DNA of 64,000 bases, taken from the NCBI RefSeq assembly GCF_014287775.1, contig NZ_JACOOZ010000006.1, forward strand, positions 1-64,000, given 5' to 3'. The position numbers were made by a program, and so were the translations under genes. This document shows positions 44,702 through 53,424 of this stretch, piece after piece. The notes beneath the pieces were generated by a model. That model worked only from the letters and a program-made list of their open reading frames with translations. It was not told the origin of the DNA and searched no databases. Every line of letters begins with the position of its first letter. Within the stretch, counting starts at the first letter, position 1. This DNA comes from Eubacterium_G segne (GTDB taxonomy: Bacteria > Bacillota > Clostridia > Lachnospirales > Lachnospiraceae).

Positions 44702-45118
44702 ATGGGTGAATTAATATTTAAAGGAATGAAGGTAGAAGAAATTGACCTTACAAATAAATTGGAAGGACAGGTGAAGTTAGATATTGAGCAGAGAGCATCA
44801 TTTAATGTTAAATACACTAATGATAATCTTCATTGCGCAGCAAATCTGACTATTGACATGATGGAAAAAACAGCACCAATGGATTTCAATTTTAAAATTA
44901 GTGCTACTGCATTCTTAGATTGTGAGCCGGGAATGGATAAGAAGGAAATACATAAAAAGGCATATGATGAAATATATCCTAATGTAAGAACTCTTATAAC
45001 TACAATTATGGTTAATGCAGGACTTCCGCCTATAGTTATTCCAAAGGTGAAAATGGATGACAGTAACATTAAGCTTGCAGGAAATGAACAGGAAAATAAC
45101 GGTCAGTTATATAGCTAA
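44702..45118 (+). CDS. SecB-like chaperone
   Basis: The 138-residue protein resembles SecB: a beta-rich first part (about 5-75) and the helical segment YPNVRTLITTIMVNAGLPPIVIPKV (about 91-115), equivalent to the SecB family's hallmark region. SecB holds preproteins unfolded. Classical SecB is a proteobacterial protein; SecB-like relatives in Firmicutes are less studied and can also guard toxin-antitoxin systems, but no TA pair is adjacent. The gene is monocistronic with GGAGG before the ATG. Confidence 0.75.
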   Translation: MGELIFKGMKVEEIDLTNKLEGQVKLDIEQRASFNVKYTNDNLHCAANLTIDMMEKTAPMDFNFKISATAFLDCEPGMDKKEIHKKAYDEIYPNVRTLITTIMVNAGLPPIVIPKVKMDDSNIKLAGNEQENNGQLYS

Positions 45119-45319
45119 AGGTAATAAAAGAATTTTTATTAGTTTTGACTAAAAAAACAAAATTTTAAAAGGGGGAAACGAATGTTTATTTGTACAAAAT
45201 ATATGAATATTGTTTTCTTTTTTCACAATAATAGGGGATTATTTGTGCAATAATTACAAAAGATAAAAAAATAGTTCGTCATTATTGCAAAAAACGTTTT
45301 TAATTATTAAACTATAAGA

Positions 45320-45410
45320 GTATTAGATTTTTAGGTAACATAATAATCTAAACCCTTTCAATTTTGTGGCTTCTTGGAGGAATCTCTAAGAAGCCATTCC
45401 TGTTTTTATA
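45320..45410 (+). ncRNA. Candidate small RNA with terminator hairpin
   Basis: TGGCTTCTTGGAG (45367-45379) pairs with CTCTAAGAAGCCA (45384-45396) around GAAT, then TTCCTGTTTTTA; this is a strong intrinsic terminator 250 bases from the nearest upstream gene. A 7-bp hairpin precedes it. A TATAAG lies at 45313-45318, but no convincing -35, so a separate RNA is only a candidate. Confidence 0.4.
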
Positions 45411-45558
45411 GCTATATGTGAGAATTTTTAATATATCTTACAGTCTTCTAATGTATTATTTTTTGTGATAATTATTATAATAGAATATATGAAAAAGTAA
45501 TAATTATCTTTATAAATAAAAGAGTTATGTTTTTTGTCATTTTTTGTAGTTTATAGTG

Positions 45559-45588
45559 TTGACTAAGAAGCGTATTTAGTGGTATTAT
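45559..45588 (+). promoter_or_regulatory. Promoter of the P-loop kinase gene
   Basis: TTGACT (45559-45564), 18 bases and TATTAT (45583-45588), about 60 bases before the ATG. Confidence 0.6.
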
Positions 45589-45647
45589 GAAAAGAAATTG
45601 GGTTAAATTGTAATGATTTTATTATATATAGAAGAGGTTATAATATT

Positions 45648-46223
45648 ATGAAGAAATTGATTTTAGTAACATCTCCACCTGCTTGTGGAAAAACATTTGT
45701 AACGAAGAAACTGGCAAAGGCCATTCCAAACTGTGTATATCTTGATAAAGACTCATTAATCGTTTTATCAAAGCAGATATTTGTTGTGGCAAATCAGGAA
45801 TATAACAGAAGCTCAGATTTCTTTGAAGCAGAAATAAGAGATTATGAATATGATTGCATTATGGAAATTGCAATGGAAGCATTAGAATATAATGATACTG
45901 TATTTATTAATGCACCTTACACAAGAGAGGTCAGAACTCCGGGATACATGGAGAATCTTAGACGTCAGCTTTTGGAAAAGAAAGGTGCTGAACTTATAGT
46001 TGTATGGGTACAGTGTGACGTTGAAGTATGCAGACAGAGAATGATTGCAAGAAATTCCGACAGAGATACATGGAAGTTAGAAAACTGGGATGAATATGTT
46101 AAGAAATTAGATTTTTCAGTTCCAACAGGCATAAAGAATATATTCCTGTTTGACAATTCATCTGATGACAAATTTAAGGTTTCTATTAAGGAAGCTGTAA
46201 AGTATTTCGAGGAACTTAAATAA
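45648..46223 (+). CDS. P-loop kinase-like ATPase
   Basis: The 191-residue protein has a Walker A, TSPPACGKTFVTKKLA (residues 8-23), and a C-terminal region with RMIARNSDRD (about 126-135), like the lid of nucleotide, shikimate or zeta-toxin-type kinases. Conserved Asp in YLDKDSL follows strand 2. No substrate can be named. It is a single gene with its own promoter and terminator. Confidence 0.8.
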   Translation: MKKLILVTSPPACGKTFVTKKLAKAIPNCVYLDKDSLIVLSKQIFVVANQEYNRSSDFFEAEIRDYEYDCIMEIAMEALEYNDTVFINAPYTREVRTPGYMENLRRQLLEKKGAELIVVWVQCDVEVCRQRMIARNSDRDTWKLENWDEYVKKLDFSVPTGIKNIFLFDNSSDDKFKVSIKEAVKYFEELK

Positions 46224-46229
46224 GAATCA

Positions 46230-46260
46230 CTAAAGAGTATCTCAGGATACTCTTTTTATT
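46230..46260 (+). terminator. Terminator after the P-loop kinase
   Basis: AGAGTATC-TCAG-GATACTCT followed by TTTTA. Confidence 0.8.
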
Positions 46261-46282
46261 AGTAAAGAACAGGAGAGAGAAT

Positions 46283-47755
46283 ATGGGAAAGGTTAGAACA
46301 AGGTTTGCTCCAAGCCCTACAGGTAGGATGCACGTTGGAAATTTAAGAACGGCACTTTATGAATTCCTGATTGCAAAGCATGAGGGCGGAGATTTTATTT
46401 TGAGAATAGAAGATACAGACCGTGAAAGATATGTTGAGGGAGCTGTAGATATTATTTACAGGACTTTGGAACAGACAGGTCTTATTCATGATGAAGGTCC
46501 TGATAAGGATAAGGGATTTGGCCCATATGTTCAAAGTGAACGTCAGGCATCAGGTCTTTATATGAAATATGCAAAACAGCTTATTGAATCAGGAAATGCC
46601 TACTATTGTTTCTGTGATAAGGAAAGATTAGCTGAACTTAAAACTTCCGTTGGAGAGGATGGAAAGGAAATAACAGTTTATGACAAGCATTGCCTTCACC
46701 TTTCAAAGGAGGAGATTCAGGCAAATCTTGACGCAGGAAAGCCATATGTTATAAGAATTAATATGCCTACAGAAGGCACAACAACTTTTTATGATGAATT
46801 ATATGGTGAAATTACCGTTGAAAATAAAGAATTAGATGATATGATTCTTATTAAATCAGACGGATATCCAACATACAATTTTGCAAATGTTATTGACGAC
46901 CATTTGCAGGAAATTACTCATGTTGTAAGAGGAAATGAGTATATTTCATCTTCACCGAAGTACCAGAGATTGTATGAGGCGTTTGGCTGGAAATCACCAA
47001 AATATGTGCATTTACCACTTATTACAGATGAGGAACACAAGAAGTTAAGCAAGCGTTCAGGTCATTCATCATATGAAGATTTGGTGGAGCAGGGATTTTT
47101 ACCTGAGGCAATTGTCAACTACATTGCTCTTCTTGGATGGAGTCCGGAAGATAACAGAGAAATTTTTTCTCTTGATGAATTAATAGAAGCATTTGACTAC
47201 CATAAAGTAAACAAAAGTCCTTCAGTTTTTGATATTCAGAAACTTAAATGGATGAATGGAGAATACATTAAGGCAATGGATAACGACATATTCTATGAAA
47301 AAGCAATGCCTTACATTAAGGAAGCTATTAAAAAAGATTTGGATCTTAAGAAAATACTTGATATGGTAAAAACAAGAATTGAAGTATTTCCTGAGATTGG
47401 TGCTATGGTAGATTTCTTTGAGGAACTTCCTGAGTACAGTGCTGATATGTATACTCACAAGAAAATGAAAACAAACACTGACAATTCATTAGAAGTTCTT
47501 AAGGAACTTTTGCCATCATTAGAGGAAACGGATGATTATTCAGTAGATGGACTTCATGAACTTGTATTTGAATACATTGGAAAGAAAGGTTGCAAAAACG
47601 GACAGGCATTATGGCCTCTTAGAACAGCAGTTTCAGGTAAGCAGATGACACCTGCCGGTGCTTTCGAAATAATGGAAGTTATAGGAAAAGATGAATCCAT
47701 AAAGAGAATCAAAAAAGGCATCGAACTGTTAGAAAATGCCCAGGCAGCACAGTAG
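46283..47755 (+). CDS. gltX: Glutamyl-tRNA synthetase
   Basis: The 490-residue class I synthetase has FAPSPTGRMHVGNLRTALYE (HIGH-type motif HVGN, residues 8-27) and KLSKRSGH (KMSKS-type, about 253-260), followed by the helical anticodon-binding domain. Length and motifs are those of bacterial GluRS. Whether it also charges tRNA-Gln (non-discriminating form) cannot be told here. GGAGAG precedes the ATG. No T-box leader is seen. Confidence 0.96.
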   Translation: MGKVRTRFAPSPTGRMHVGNLRTALYEFLIAKHEGGDFILRIEDTDRERYVEGAVDIIYRTLEQTGLIHDEGPDKDKGFGPYVQSERQASGLYMKYAKQLIESGNAYYCFCDKERLAELKTSVGEDGKEITVYDKHCLHLSKEEIQANLDAGKPYVIRINMPTEGTTTFYDELYGEITVENKELDDMILIKSDGYPTYNFANVIDDHLQEITHVVRGNEYISSSPKYQRLYEAFGWKSPKYVHLPLITDEEHKKLSKRSGHSSYEDLVEQGFLPEAIVNYIALLGWSPEDNREIFSLDELIEAFDYHKVNKSPSVFDIQKLKWMNGEYIKAMDNDIFYEKAMPYIKEAIKKDLDLKKILDMVKTRIEVFPEIGAMVDFFEELPEYSADMYTHKKMKTNTDNSLEVLKELLPSLEETDDYSVDGLHELVFEYIGKKGCKNGQALWPLRTAVSGKQMTPAGAFEIMEVIGKDESIKRIKKGIELLENAQAAQ

Positions 47756-47770
47756 AAATTATGGGTGAAA

Positions 47771-47798
47771 TATAAGTTATAAAGTATAAGTTATAAAA
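47771..47798 (+). repeat. Tandem 14-base repeat after gltX
   Basis: TATAAGTTATAAAG (47771-47784) is followed by TATAAGTTATAAAA (47785-47798), 13 of 14 identical. Confidence 0.7.
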
Positions 47799-47803
47799 TA
47801 TAG

Positions 47804-47838
47804 AAATGGATACCATGTAAGTGGTGTCCATTTTTTTG
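47804..47838 (+). terminator. Terminator after gltX
   Basis: AATGGATACCA and TGGTGTCCATT pair around a 6-base loop, followed by seven T. Confidence 0.8.
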
Positions 47839-48549
47839 GCTCTTTGTCAAGCAAGGGGGTAATCCTTTATAAAATAAATTTCGTGGTGGAGATGACAAAC
47901 ATTGAAGATAGGTGCTATATTTTCCTCACAAAAGCGATGGAGGCGGTGCAAGCACCTTCTGGGGCGGATATATACAGTAAATAATACAATTAAACAAAAA
48001 TTTCTTGTAAAATAAATCAATTCATAGGTTAGAAGTATGCAGGGAGAAAACTTATAGAAAATTGATATTGTAAATATGACTTTCCGTAAAGTTAAAATTC
48101 TATGAAATTTTTGATATATAATGGCAATATACAGTTGAGAATTGAAATTGACAAAATTCAATGGTACCTATACAGGAGAAACAATTGATTGCAACAACAA
48201 AAGTACCATTGGAAGTTGGAAAAGAAGAGGTCAAATGGCATTTCACAAGTTTTTTAAGTGAATTTAGTGAAAAAGGGGCAGTTGAAAAACAAATATCATG
48301 TGTTTCATCCGCCCAAGTGCCATCCCCCAGACACAACTGCCAACCCAACTACGTGGTGCTGGCAATAATTGCCTAAAGCCAATTTCAAAAAACTTTAATA
48401 CATCAATTTCTGCAACAAATGCTTCTATTAACAACAAACAATTACAAAAACAGCATAACAGCAAATTCGCTACAAAACATCTTATAATATTTACAAAACA
48501 ACATAATAATGATATACTGCTGATGGAGATAGAGTACGGAAAGGAATAC
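47839..48549 (+). other. 711-bp gap with possible gene remnants
   Basis: No convincing gene. Two short stretches are GC-richer than their surroundings and may be decayed coding DNA: 47892-47984 (30 codons from ATG, with a GGTGGAG site) and about 48290-48362, which is unusually C-rich on this strand. An open frame at 48161-48376 (71 codons) lacks a ribosome binding site. GGCAGTTG (about 48277) and CAACTGCC (about 48335) are inverted. The helicase promoter TTACAA-16-TATACT lies at 48491-48518. Confidence 0.5.
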
Positions 48550-50373
48550 ATGTTTAATAAATCACAACAACAGGCTATTAATTTTTTTAAAGGTCCAGCT
48601 ATGGTATTGGCAGGGCCGGGTTCAGGAAAGACAACAGTTATTACCCATAGAATAAAGAATCTAATAAACAAAGGAGTTGCACCTGAGAGTATAATGGTAG
48701 TTACTTTTACTAAGGCGGCGGCTGTTCATATGGAAAAGAAGTTCACAGAACTTATGGCGGAAGGGCATAGGACATATCCGGTGACTTTTGGCACATTTCA
48801 TGGGATATTTTTTAAGATACTTAGAATGTCATTGGGATATAAGGGAAACTGTATCGTAACAGAAAGAACAAAATATGACATTTTAAGGGAAATCGTTCTT
48901 AGAAAACATATAGAATCAGATAACACACAGGAACTTATACAAGGTATAATCGGCGAAATAGGAAATATCAAAGGCAATATGGTTGATTTAATTGATTATG
49001 AACCAAAATGCTGCAAAAAAGAGGAATTTTTGCTTGTGTACAGGGAGTATGAGAAAACATTGTCAAAGGAAAAGAAAATTGACTTTGATGATATCCTTTT
49101 AAGGTGTCATGAATTGTTTGTTAAAAGATCTGATATTTTGAAACAATGGCAGAATGTATATAGGTATATTTTAATTGATGAATTTCAGGATATTAATACT
49201 ATTCAATATGAAACAGTGAAGATGTTAGCATGCCCTGATAACAATATTTTTATAGTAGGGGATGATGACCAGTCCATATATGGATTTAGAGGGGCGTGTC
49301 CTGAAATAATGGGGCAGTTTACAAAGGATTATGAAAATGGAGAAACTATAATCATGAATATTAATTACCGCTCCGGGGAAACTATTGTAGCTGCATCAGA
49401 AAACTTAATAAAAAATAATAAAAACAGATATGAGAAAAATATAATACCTAATACAAAGGGAGGAAAAGAGGTAGATGTCAGACAATTTAAAAATAAGAAT
49501 CAGGAATTATTGTATGTGGCAAAGAAAATAAAGAAATATTTGGAGAAGGGAGTTAAGCCGTCAGATATTGCAATTTTAGTAAGGAATAACAGCCAGATTC
49601 CGGAAATATCCGATTTTCTAAAAAACGTAAGCATAGATTCAAAAAGTAAAAAAGGGGAAAAAAGCATTTATAGGGGAATGGTGGCAGAAGATATAATTAA
49701 TTACATAAAAGCAGCCATAACCTATGATAAAATGCCTCTGAGAGACAATGACAGTTTTATAAAAATAGTTAATAAACCACAAAGATACATAAATTTAGCG
49801 GTGATAGGGGAAAATAGTATAGATTTTGAAGAATTAAGGAAAATATATCAGGAAAGTAAAGAAATAACAGATAATATAGAAAAATTAAAATTCCATTTTG
49901 ACATGGTAAGAAAGCTAAATCCTTCCGGGGCTATAACATATATTAAACACGGAGTAGGCTATGAAAATTATTTGAGAAAATACGCTATTGACCATAATAT
50001 GAAAAGAGAAGCTCTGATTAAACAAATGGATGATATTTACAATGAAGCATTAAAATACAATACCTTAAAGGAGTGGATATGGTCAATAGAAAATGAAAAA
50101 AATAACAGGTCACAGAAAGATAAAGAAGGGATAAATATAATAACAATGCATGGTTCTAAGGGACTGGAATTTAAAATCGTGTTTATATTAGATGCAAATC
50201 AGGGAGTTGTGCCTACCTCAAAGGCGGTAAGGGAAAGGGATTATGAAGAAGAAAGAAGAGTTTTTTATGTGGCAATAACCAGAGCAATAGAAGAACTGTG
50301 TGTTTATGGTGTGGCACAAAGCTTAGGGTGTGATGTGGAAATGTCCATGTTTGCTAATGAAATCATATGTTAA
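48550..50373 (+). CDS. UvrD/Rep-family (superfamily 1A) DNA helicase, short form
   Basis: The 607-residue helicase has motifs I (GPGSGKTTVITHRI), Ia (VVTFTKAAA), II (LIDEFQD), III (GDDDQSIYGFRGA), IV (NYRSGETI), V (ITMHGSKGLEFKIVFI) and VI (EERRVFYVAITRA). It is shorter than UvrD/PcrA (about 720-740) and lacks their C-terminal tail. The promoter at 48491-48518 and the GGAAAGG site before ATG 48550 favour this start; upstream in-frame ATGs at 48298 and 48523 have no ribosome binding site. Confidence 0.88.
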   Translation: MFNKSQQQAINFFKGPAMVLAGPGSGKTTVITHRIKNLINKGVAPESIMVVTFTKAAAVHMEKKFTELMAEGHRTYPVTFGTFHGIFFKILRMSLGYKGNCIVTERTKYDILREIVLRKHIESDNTQELIQGIIGEIGNIKGNMVDLIDYEPKCCKKEEFLLVYREYEKTLSKEKKIDFDDILLRCHELFVKRSDILKQWQNVYRYILIDEFQDINTIQYETVKMLACPDNNIFIVGDDDQSIYGFRGACPEIMGQFTKDYENGETIIMNINYRSGETIVAASENLIKNNKNRYEKNIIPNTKGGKEVDVRQFKNKNQELLYVAKKIKKYLEKGVKPSDIAILVRNNSQIPEISDFLKNVSIDSKSKKGEKSIYRGMVAEDIINYIKAAITYDKMPLRDNDSFIKIVNKPQRYINLAVIGENSIDFEELRKIYQESKEITDNIEKLKFHFDMVRKLNPSGAITYIKHGVGYENYLRKYAIDHNMKREALIKQMDDIYNEALKYNTLKEWIWSIENEKNNRSQKDKEGINIITMHGSKGLEFKIVFILDANQGVVPTSKAVRERDYEEERRVFYVAITRAIEELCVYGVAQSLGCDVEMSMFANEIIC

Positions 50374-50523
50374 CTTTTCGTGAAAAGTCTTTGTTTTGTT
50401 GCATTTTGTGTTTTATTCTGATAAAGTAGTAATGAATATGGGAATAGGAAATTCCTTTGATATTTTTTGCATAGAAGAATATCCGTTAAAATATATGGCG
50501 TGTTTACGCAGAAAGAGGATGAT

Positions 50524-50850
50524 ATGGGAAATAATAATCAGTTTGAAGAAGATGAGGATTTATTTGTAACTCTTACATTAGATGATGATACAGAAGTAGA
50601 TTGCCTTGTGGTAAGTATCTTTGAAGCAGAAAACGGACAGGATTACATCGCATTGCTTCCTACAGAAGGACCTGAAAATGAAGAGGGAGAAGTATATCTT
50701 TACAGATATTATGAAGATGAAGATGGTGAACCGGGACTTGATAACATTGAAACAGAAGCAGAATTTTATTTAGCTTCAGATGCTTTTGATGAATTAGTTG
50801 AGTCCGGAGAATATGACGAGATTATAGAGGAAGAAGAAAATTTACAGTAG
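50524..50850 (+). CDS. DUF1292 family protein
   Basis: The 108-residue acidic protein has the DUF1292 pattern: LFVTLTLDDDTEVDCLVVSI, then YIALLPTEGPENEEGEVYLY, then DDEFEAV-like DAFDELVESGEYDE near the end. The family is widespread in Firmicutes near cell-division or RNase genes and has no established function. ATG 50524 is chosen because AGAGG lies just before it; an upstream frame extension to 50467 has no site. Confidence 0.85.
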   Translation: MGNNNQFEEDEDLFVTLTLDDDTEVDCLVVSIFEAENGQDYIALLPTEGPENEEGEVYLYRYYEDEDGEPGLDNIETEAEFYLASDAFDELVESGEYDEIIEEEENLQ

Positions 50851-50863
50851 AAGGTGATATTTT

Positions 50864-51439
50864 ATGCCAGAAACAAGAGATGAAGAAATAAAGAGAATCG
50901 TAGAAAACAGACGAAGAAACGCAGAGATAAAAAGAGCAGAGCAAATAAAGAAGAGAAATATGACATTAGCAGGAATTGCAGGTGTAGTGATACTTCTTAT
51001 ACTGATTATTATTATCGGTGTTTCATGTTCTTCAAAAAAAGGCAACAAGTCAGCAAAGGAAACAACAGCAGAGGCTACTACCGTTGAGGTTACTACTGTA
51101 GTTGAAACTACAACAGTTGAGGAAACAACCAATAAGAAAAATGCAGCAGCGGAAACAACAGTCAAAGCCGTGGAGACTACAAAGACTGAAAATCAAAGTG
51201 AAAGTGCTACAACAGGTGACAACGCTTCAGCATCTACATCAATGTATACTAATGATGGTGTAAATTTAAGAAGTGAGGCAAGCACCGATTCATCAGATAA
51301 CGTAGTTACTACTATTGAAAAAGGTGAAAAGGTTGAGGTTTTAAGTAATGAAGGCGACTGGACAAGAATCAAATATAACGGAAAAACCGGTTATGTAGCA
51401 ACAAGATTTTTAAGCGAAAAAAATGTATATGATGAATAA
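50864..51439 (+). CDS. Membrane-anchored SH3b-domain surface protein
   Basis: The 191-residue protein has a basic cytosolic N-terminus (1-32), one transmembrane helix (about 33-54), a Thr/Glu-rich extracellular linker (about 60-125) and a bacterial SH3 domain (about 127-186; GVNLRSEASTDSSDNVVTTI, WTRIKYNGKTGYV). SH3b domains bind peptidoglycan. It lies 13 bases after the DUF1292 gene and may be co-transcribed. No enzymatic domain is present. Confidence 0.85.
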   Translation: MPETRDEEIKRIVENRRRNAEIKRAEQIKKRNMTLAGIAGVVILLILIIIIGVSCSSKKGNKSAKETTAEATTVEVTTVVETTTVEETTNKKNAAAETTVKAVETTKTENQSESATTGDNASASTSMYTNDGVNLRSEASTDSSDNVVTTIEKGEKVEVLSNEGDWTRIKYNGKTGYVATRFLSEKNVYDE

Positions 51440-51442
51440 TTA

Positions 51443-51495
51443 AAATATTGTCGTATTTATCAGATGTTCAGATGAATGCGACAATATTTTTGTGT
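51443..51495 (+). terminator. Terminator before the folate operon
   Basis: AAATATTGTCG... (from 51443) pairs with CGACAATATTTT (51479-51490) over a long stem with few mismatches, ending in T residues. Confidence 0.8.
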
Positions 51496-51521
51496 AAAAA
51501 ACAGGCTTTAGGAGAGATCAT

Positions 51522-52832
51522 ATGAATTATAATGAATCAATGGAATATATGGAAGCAATAAAAAAATATGGAAGTGTGTTAGGACTTGATACCATAAAAA
51601 CACTTCTTGCTAAAATGGGAAATCCTCAGGATGAACTAAAGGTGATTCATGTGGCAGGAACCAATGGAAAGGGTTCAACCTCGGCATTTTTGCAAAGCAT
51701 TTTAATGGAGTCAGGATACAAAACAGGAAGATATTCCTCACCGGCAGTTTTTGAGTATAGGGAAATAATAAGAACGGATAATACCTATATAAGAGAGGAA
51801 GAGGTGGCGGATATTTTAACCTATATAAAATCAAAATGCAATGAAATGGTTAAGGAATCATTGCCGCACCCAACTCCTTTTGAAATAGAAACAGCCATGG
51901 CGTTTGAATATTTTAAGCGAAAAAAATGTGATGTAGTGCTGGTAGAATGTGGAATGGGAGGAGAAGGAGACGCCACAAATGTGTTTAAAAAGGTACTGTG
52001 TAGTGTTATTACAACTATAAGTCTTGACCATACAAAATTTTTAGGCAGTACAATAGGTGAAATTGCAAGGGTAAAAGCGGGAATAATTAAGGACAACTGT
52101 CCGGTGATTGTTTCGAATCAGACTGATGAGGCTGTAGAATCCATAAAGAAAATAGCAGAATTAAAAAAGGCTCCTTTCATATTGTGTCAAAATGCGTATG
52201 GTATAAAGGCTGAAGGATTTTTAACCTTATATGAATATAAGGCATCTAACGGGAAAATCTATAAAATAGAATTAAAAATGCCCGGAACATATCAGGTTAA
52301 AAATTCAATTACAGCCATAGAAGCAGCTTTGGCGCTGGAAAATCGTGGATTTAAGGTTGAAGAAAACATAGAAAAAGGACTTTTAAATGCCAATTGGCCG
52401 GGAAGAATGGAAGTTATAAATGATTCACCTTTATTTATTATTGATGGTGCCCATAATCCCGGAGCAATAAAAGAATTAAGGGATTCTATAGATTTGTATT
52501 TTACAAATAAGAAAATTACCTTTATAATGGGAGTGTTGGCCGATAAGGACTTTAAAAAAGAGGCGGAAATGATAGCAGGCAGAGGGGAAATGATTATTAC
52601 CGTAACACCTGATAATGAACGGGCTCTTAATGGAGAAATATTGGCAGAAACCATAAGATCATATAACAGTAATGTTATTTGCGCAAAAGGAATGGATGAG
52701 GCAGTTAAAATGTCAATAAATTCAGTTAATGTTAATAACTGTGATTTAATTATTGCCTTTGGTTCATTATCGTATTTAAAGGATTTGCGCAGGGCACTAA
52801 AGAAATATATTAAAGCTAAAACAAACAGTTAA
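51522..52832 (+). CDS. folC: Folylpolyglutamate synthase/dihydrofolate synthase
   Basis: FolC joins glutamate to dihydropteroate and extends the polyglutamate tail of folates. The 436-residue Mur-ligase-type protein has the ATP loop HVAGTNGKGSTSAFL (about residues 43-57), VECGMGGEGDATNVF (about 141-155) and IIDGAHNPGA (about 306-315). It opens the folC-folE-folP-folBK cluster. GGAGAG precedes the ATG. Confidence 0.95.
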   Translation: MNYNESMEYMEAIKKYGSVLGLDTIKTLLAKMGNPQDELKVIHVAGTNGKGSTSAFLQSILMESGYKTGRYSSPAVFEYREIIRTDNTYIREEEVADILTYIKSKCNEMVKESLPHPTPFEIETAMAFEYFKRKKCDVVLVECGMGGEGDATNVFKKVLCSVITTISLDHTKFLGSTIGEIARVKAGIIKDNCPVIVSNQTDEAVESIKKIAELKKAPFILCQNAYGIKAEGFLTLYEYKASNGKIYKIELKMPGTYQVKNSITAIEAALALENRGFKVEENIEKGLLNANWPGRMEVINDSPLFIIDGAHNPGAIKELRDSIDLYFTNKKITFIMGVLADKDFKKEAEMIAGRGEMIITVTPDNERALNGEILAETIRSYNSNVICAKGMDEAVKMSINSVNVNNCDLIIAFGSLSYLKDLRRALKKYIKAKTNS

Positions 52833-52852
52833 AGCCGGAAGGAGAGATTGAC

Positions 52853-53410
52853 ATGTTTGATAAGAAAAAAATTGAAGAAGCAGTCAGACTATTTTTAGAA
52901 GGTATCGGTGAAGATGCTGACAGAGAGGGGTTAAAGGATACTCCGGAGAGAGTGGCAAGAATGTATGAAGAGTTATGCGCCGGAATGGGCAAAACTCCGG
53001 CAGAGCATTTGTCCAGAACATTTTCCTGTGACAACGAAAATGTTGTTATAGAGAAAAATATTACATTCTACTCTACCTGTGAACATCACCTGATGCCTTT
53101 TTATGGTAAAGTGCATATTGCTTATATTCCTAACGGAAAAGTTGTGGGAATAAGTAAACTGGCAAGAACAGTGGAAGTTTACGCAAGGCGACTTCAGATA
53201 CAGGAACAGATGACGGAACAGATTGCAGAGGCATTAGAGGAATATTTAGAGGCAAAAGGTGTTTATGTTATGGTTGAGGCAGAACATATGTGTATGTCTG
53301 CACGAGGCATAAAAAAGCCCGGAAGCAAAACTGTCAGCTTTGCATTAAAAGGAAAATTCAAAGAGGATGATGCCTTAAGAAGAGATGTTACTTTACTGAT
53401 AAATAAATAG
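52853..53410 (+). CDS. folE: GTP cyclohydrolase I
   Basis: FolE makes 7,8-dihydroneopterin triphosphate from GTP, the first pterin step. The 185-residue protein has the zinc site CEHHLMPFYGKVHIAYIP (about residues 75-92), VGISKLAR (about 99-106) and the second zinc Cys in EAEHMCMSARG (about 141-151). It lies 20 bases after folC. Confidence 0.96.
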   Translation: MFDKKKIEEAVRLFLEGIGEDADREGLKDTPERVARMYEELCAGMGKTPAEHLSRTFSCDNENVVIEKNITFYSTCEHHLMPFYGKVHIAYIPNGKVVGISKLARTVEVYARRLQIQEQMTEQIAEALEEYLEAKGVYVMVEAEHMCMSARGIKKPGSKTVSFALKGKFKEDDALRRDVTLLINK

Positions 53411-53424
53411 GAGAGACGCGAACA

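Larger units (their letters stand above)
45119..45647 (+). other. 529-bp AT-rich gap with RNA-like structures
   Basis: It holds a weak small reading frame (45182-45253, 23 codons, GGGGG site), a hairpin TTAGATT/AATCTAA (about 45324-45353), a strong terminator-like hairpin (45367-45408) and the promoter of the next gene (45559-45588). No larger coding frame is convincing. Confidence 0.6.

Noticed and set aside
45182..45253. 23-codon frame with a GGGGG site
   Set aside because: Hydrophobic and short but without a clear promoter or a second line of evidence; not called as a gene.
48161..48376. 71-codon open frame before the helicase
   Set aside because: No ribosome binding site, runs into C-biased sequence, no recognisable family; treated as possible debris only.
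48298..48549. N-terminal extension of the helicase gene
   Set aside because: The extra 84 residues are Asn/Lys/Gln-rich with no helicase homology, have no ribosome binding site, and lie before a plausible promoter at 48491-48518.
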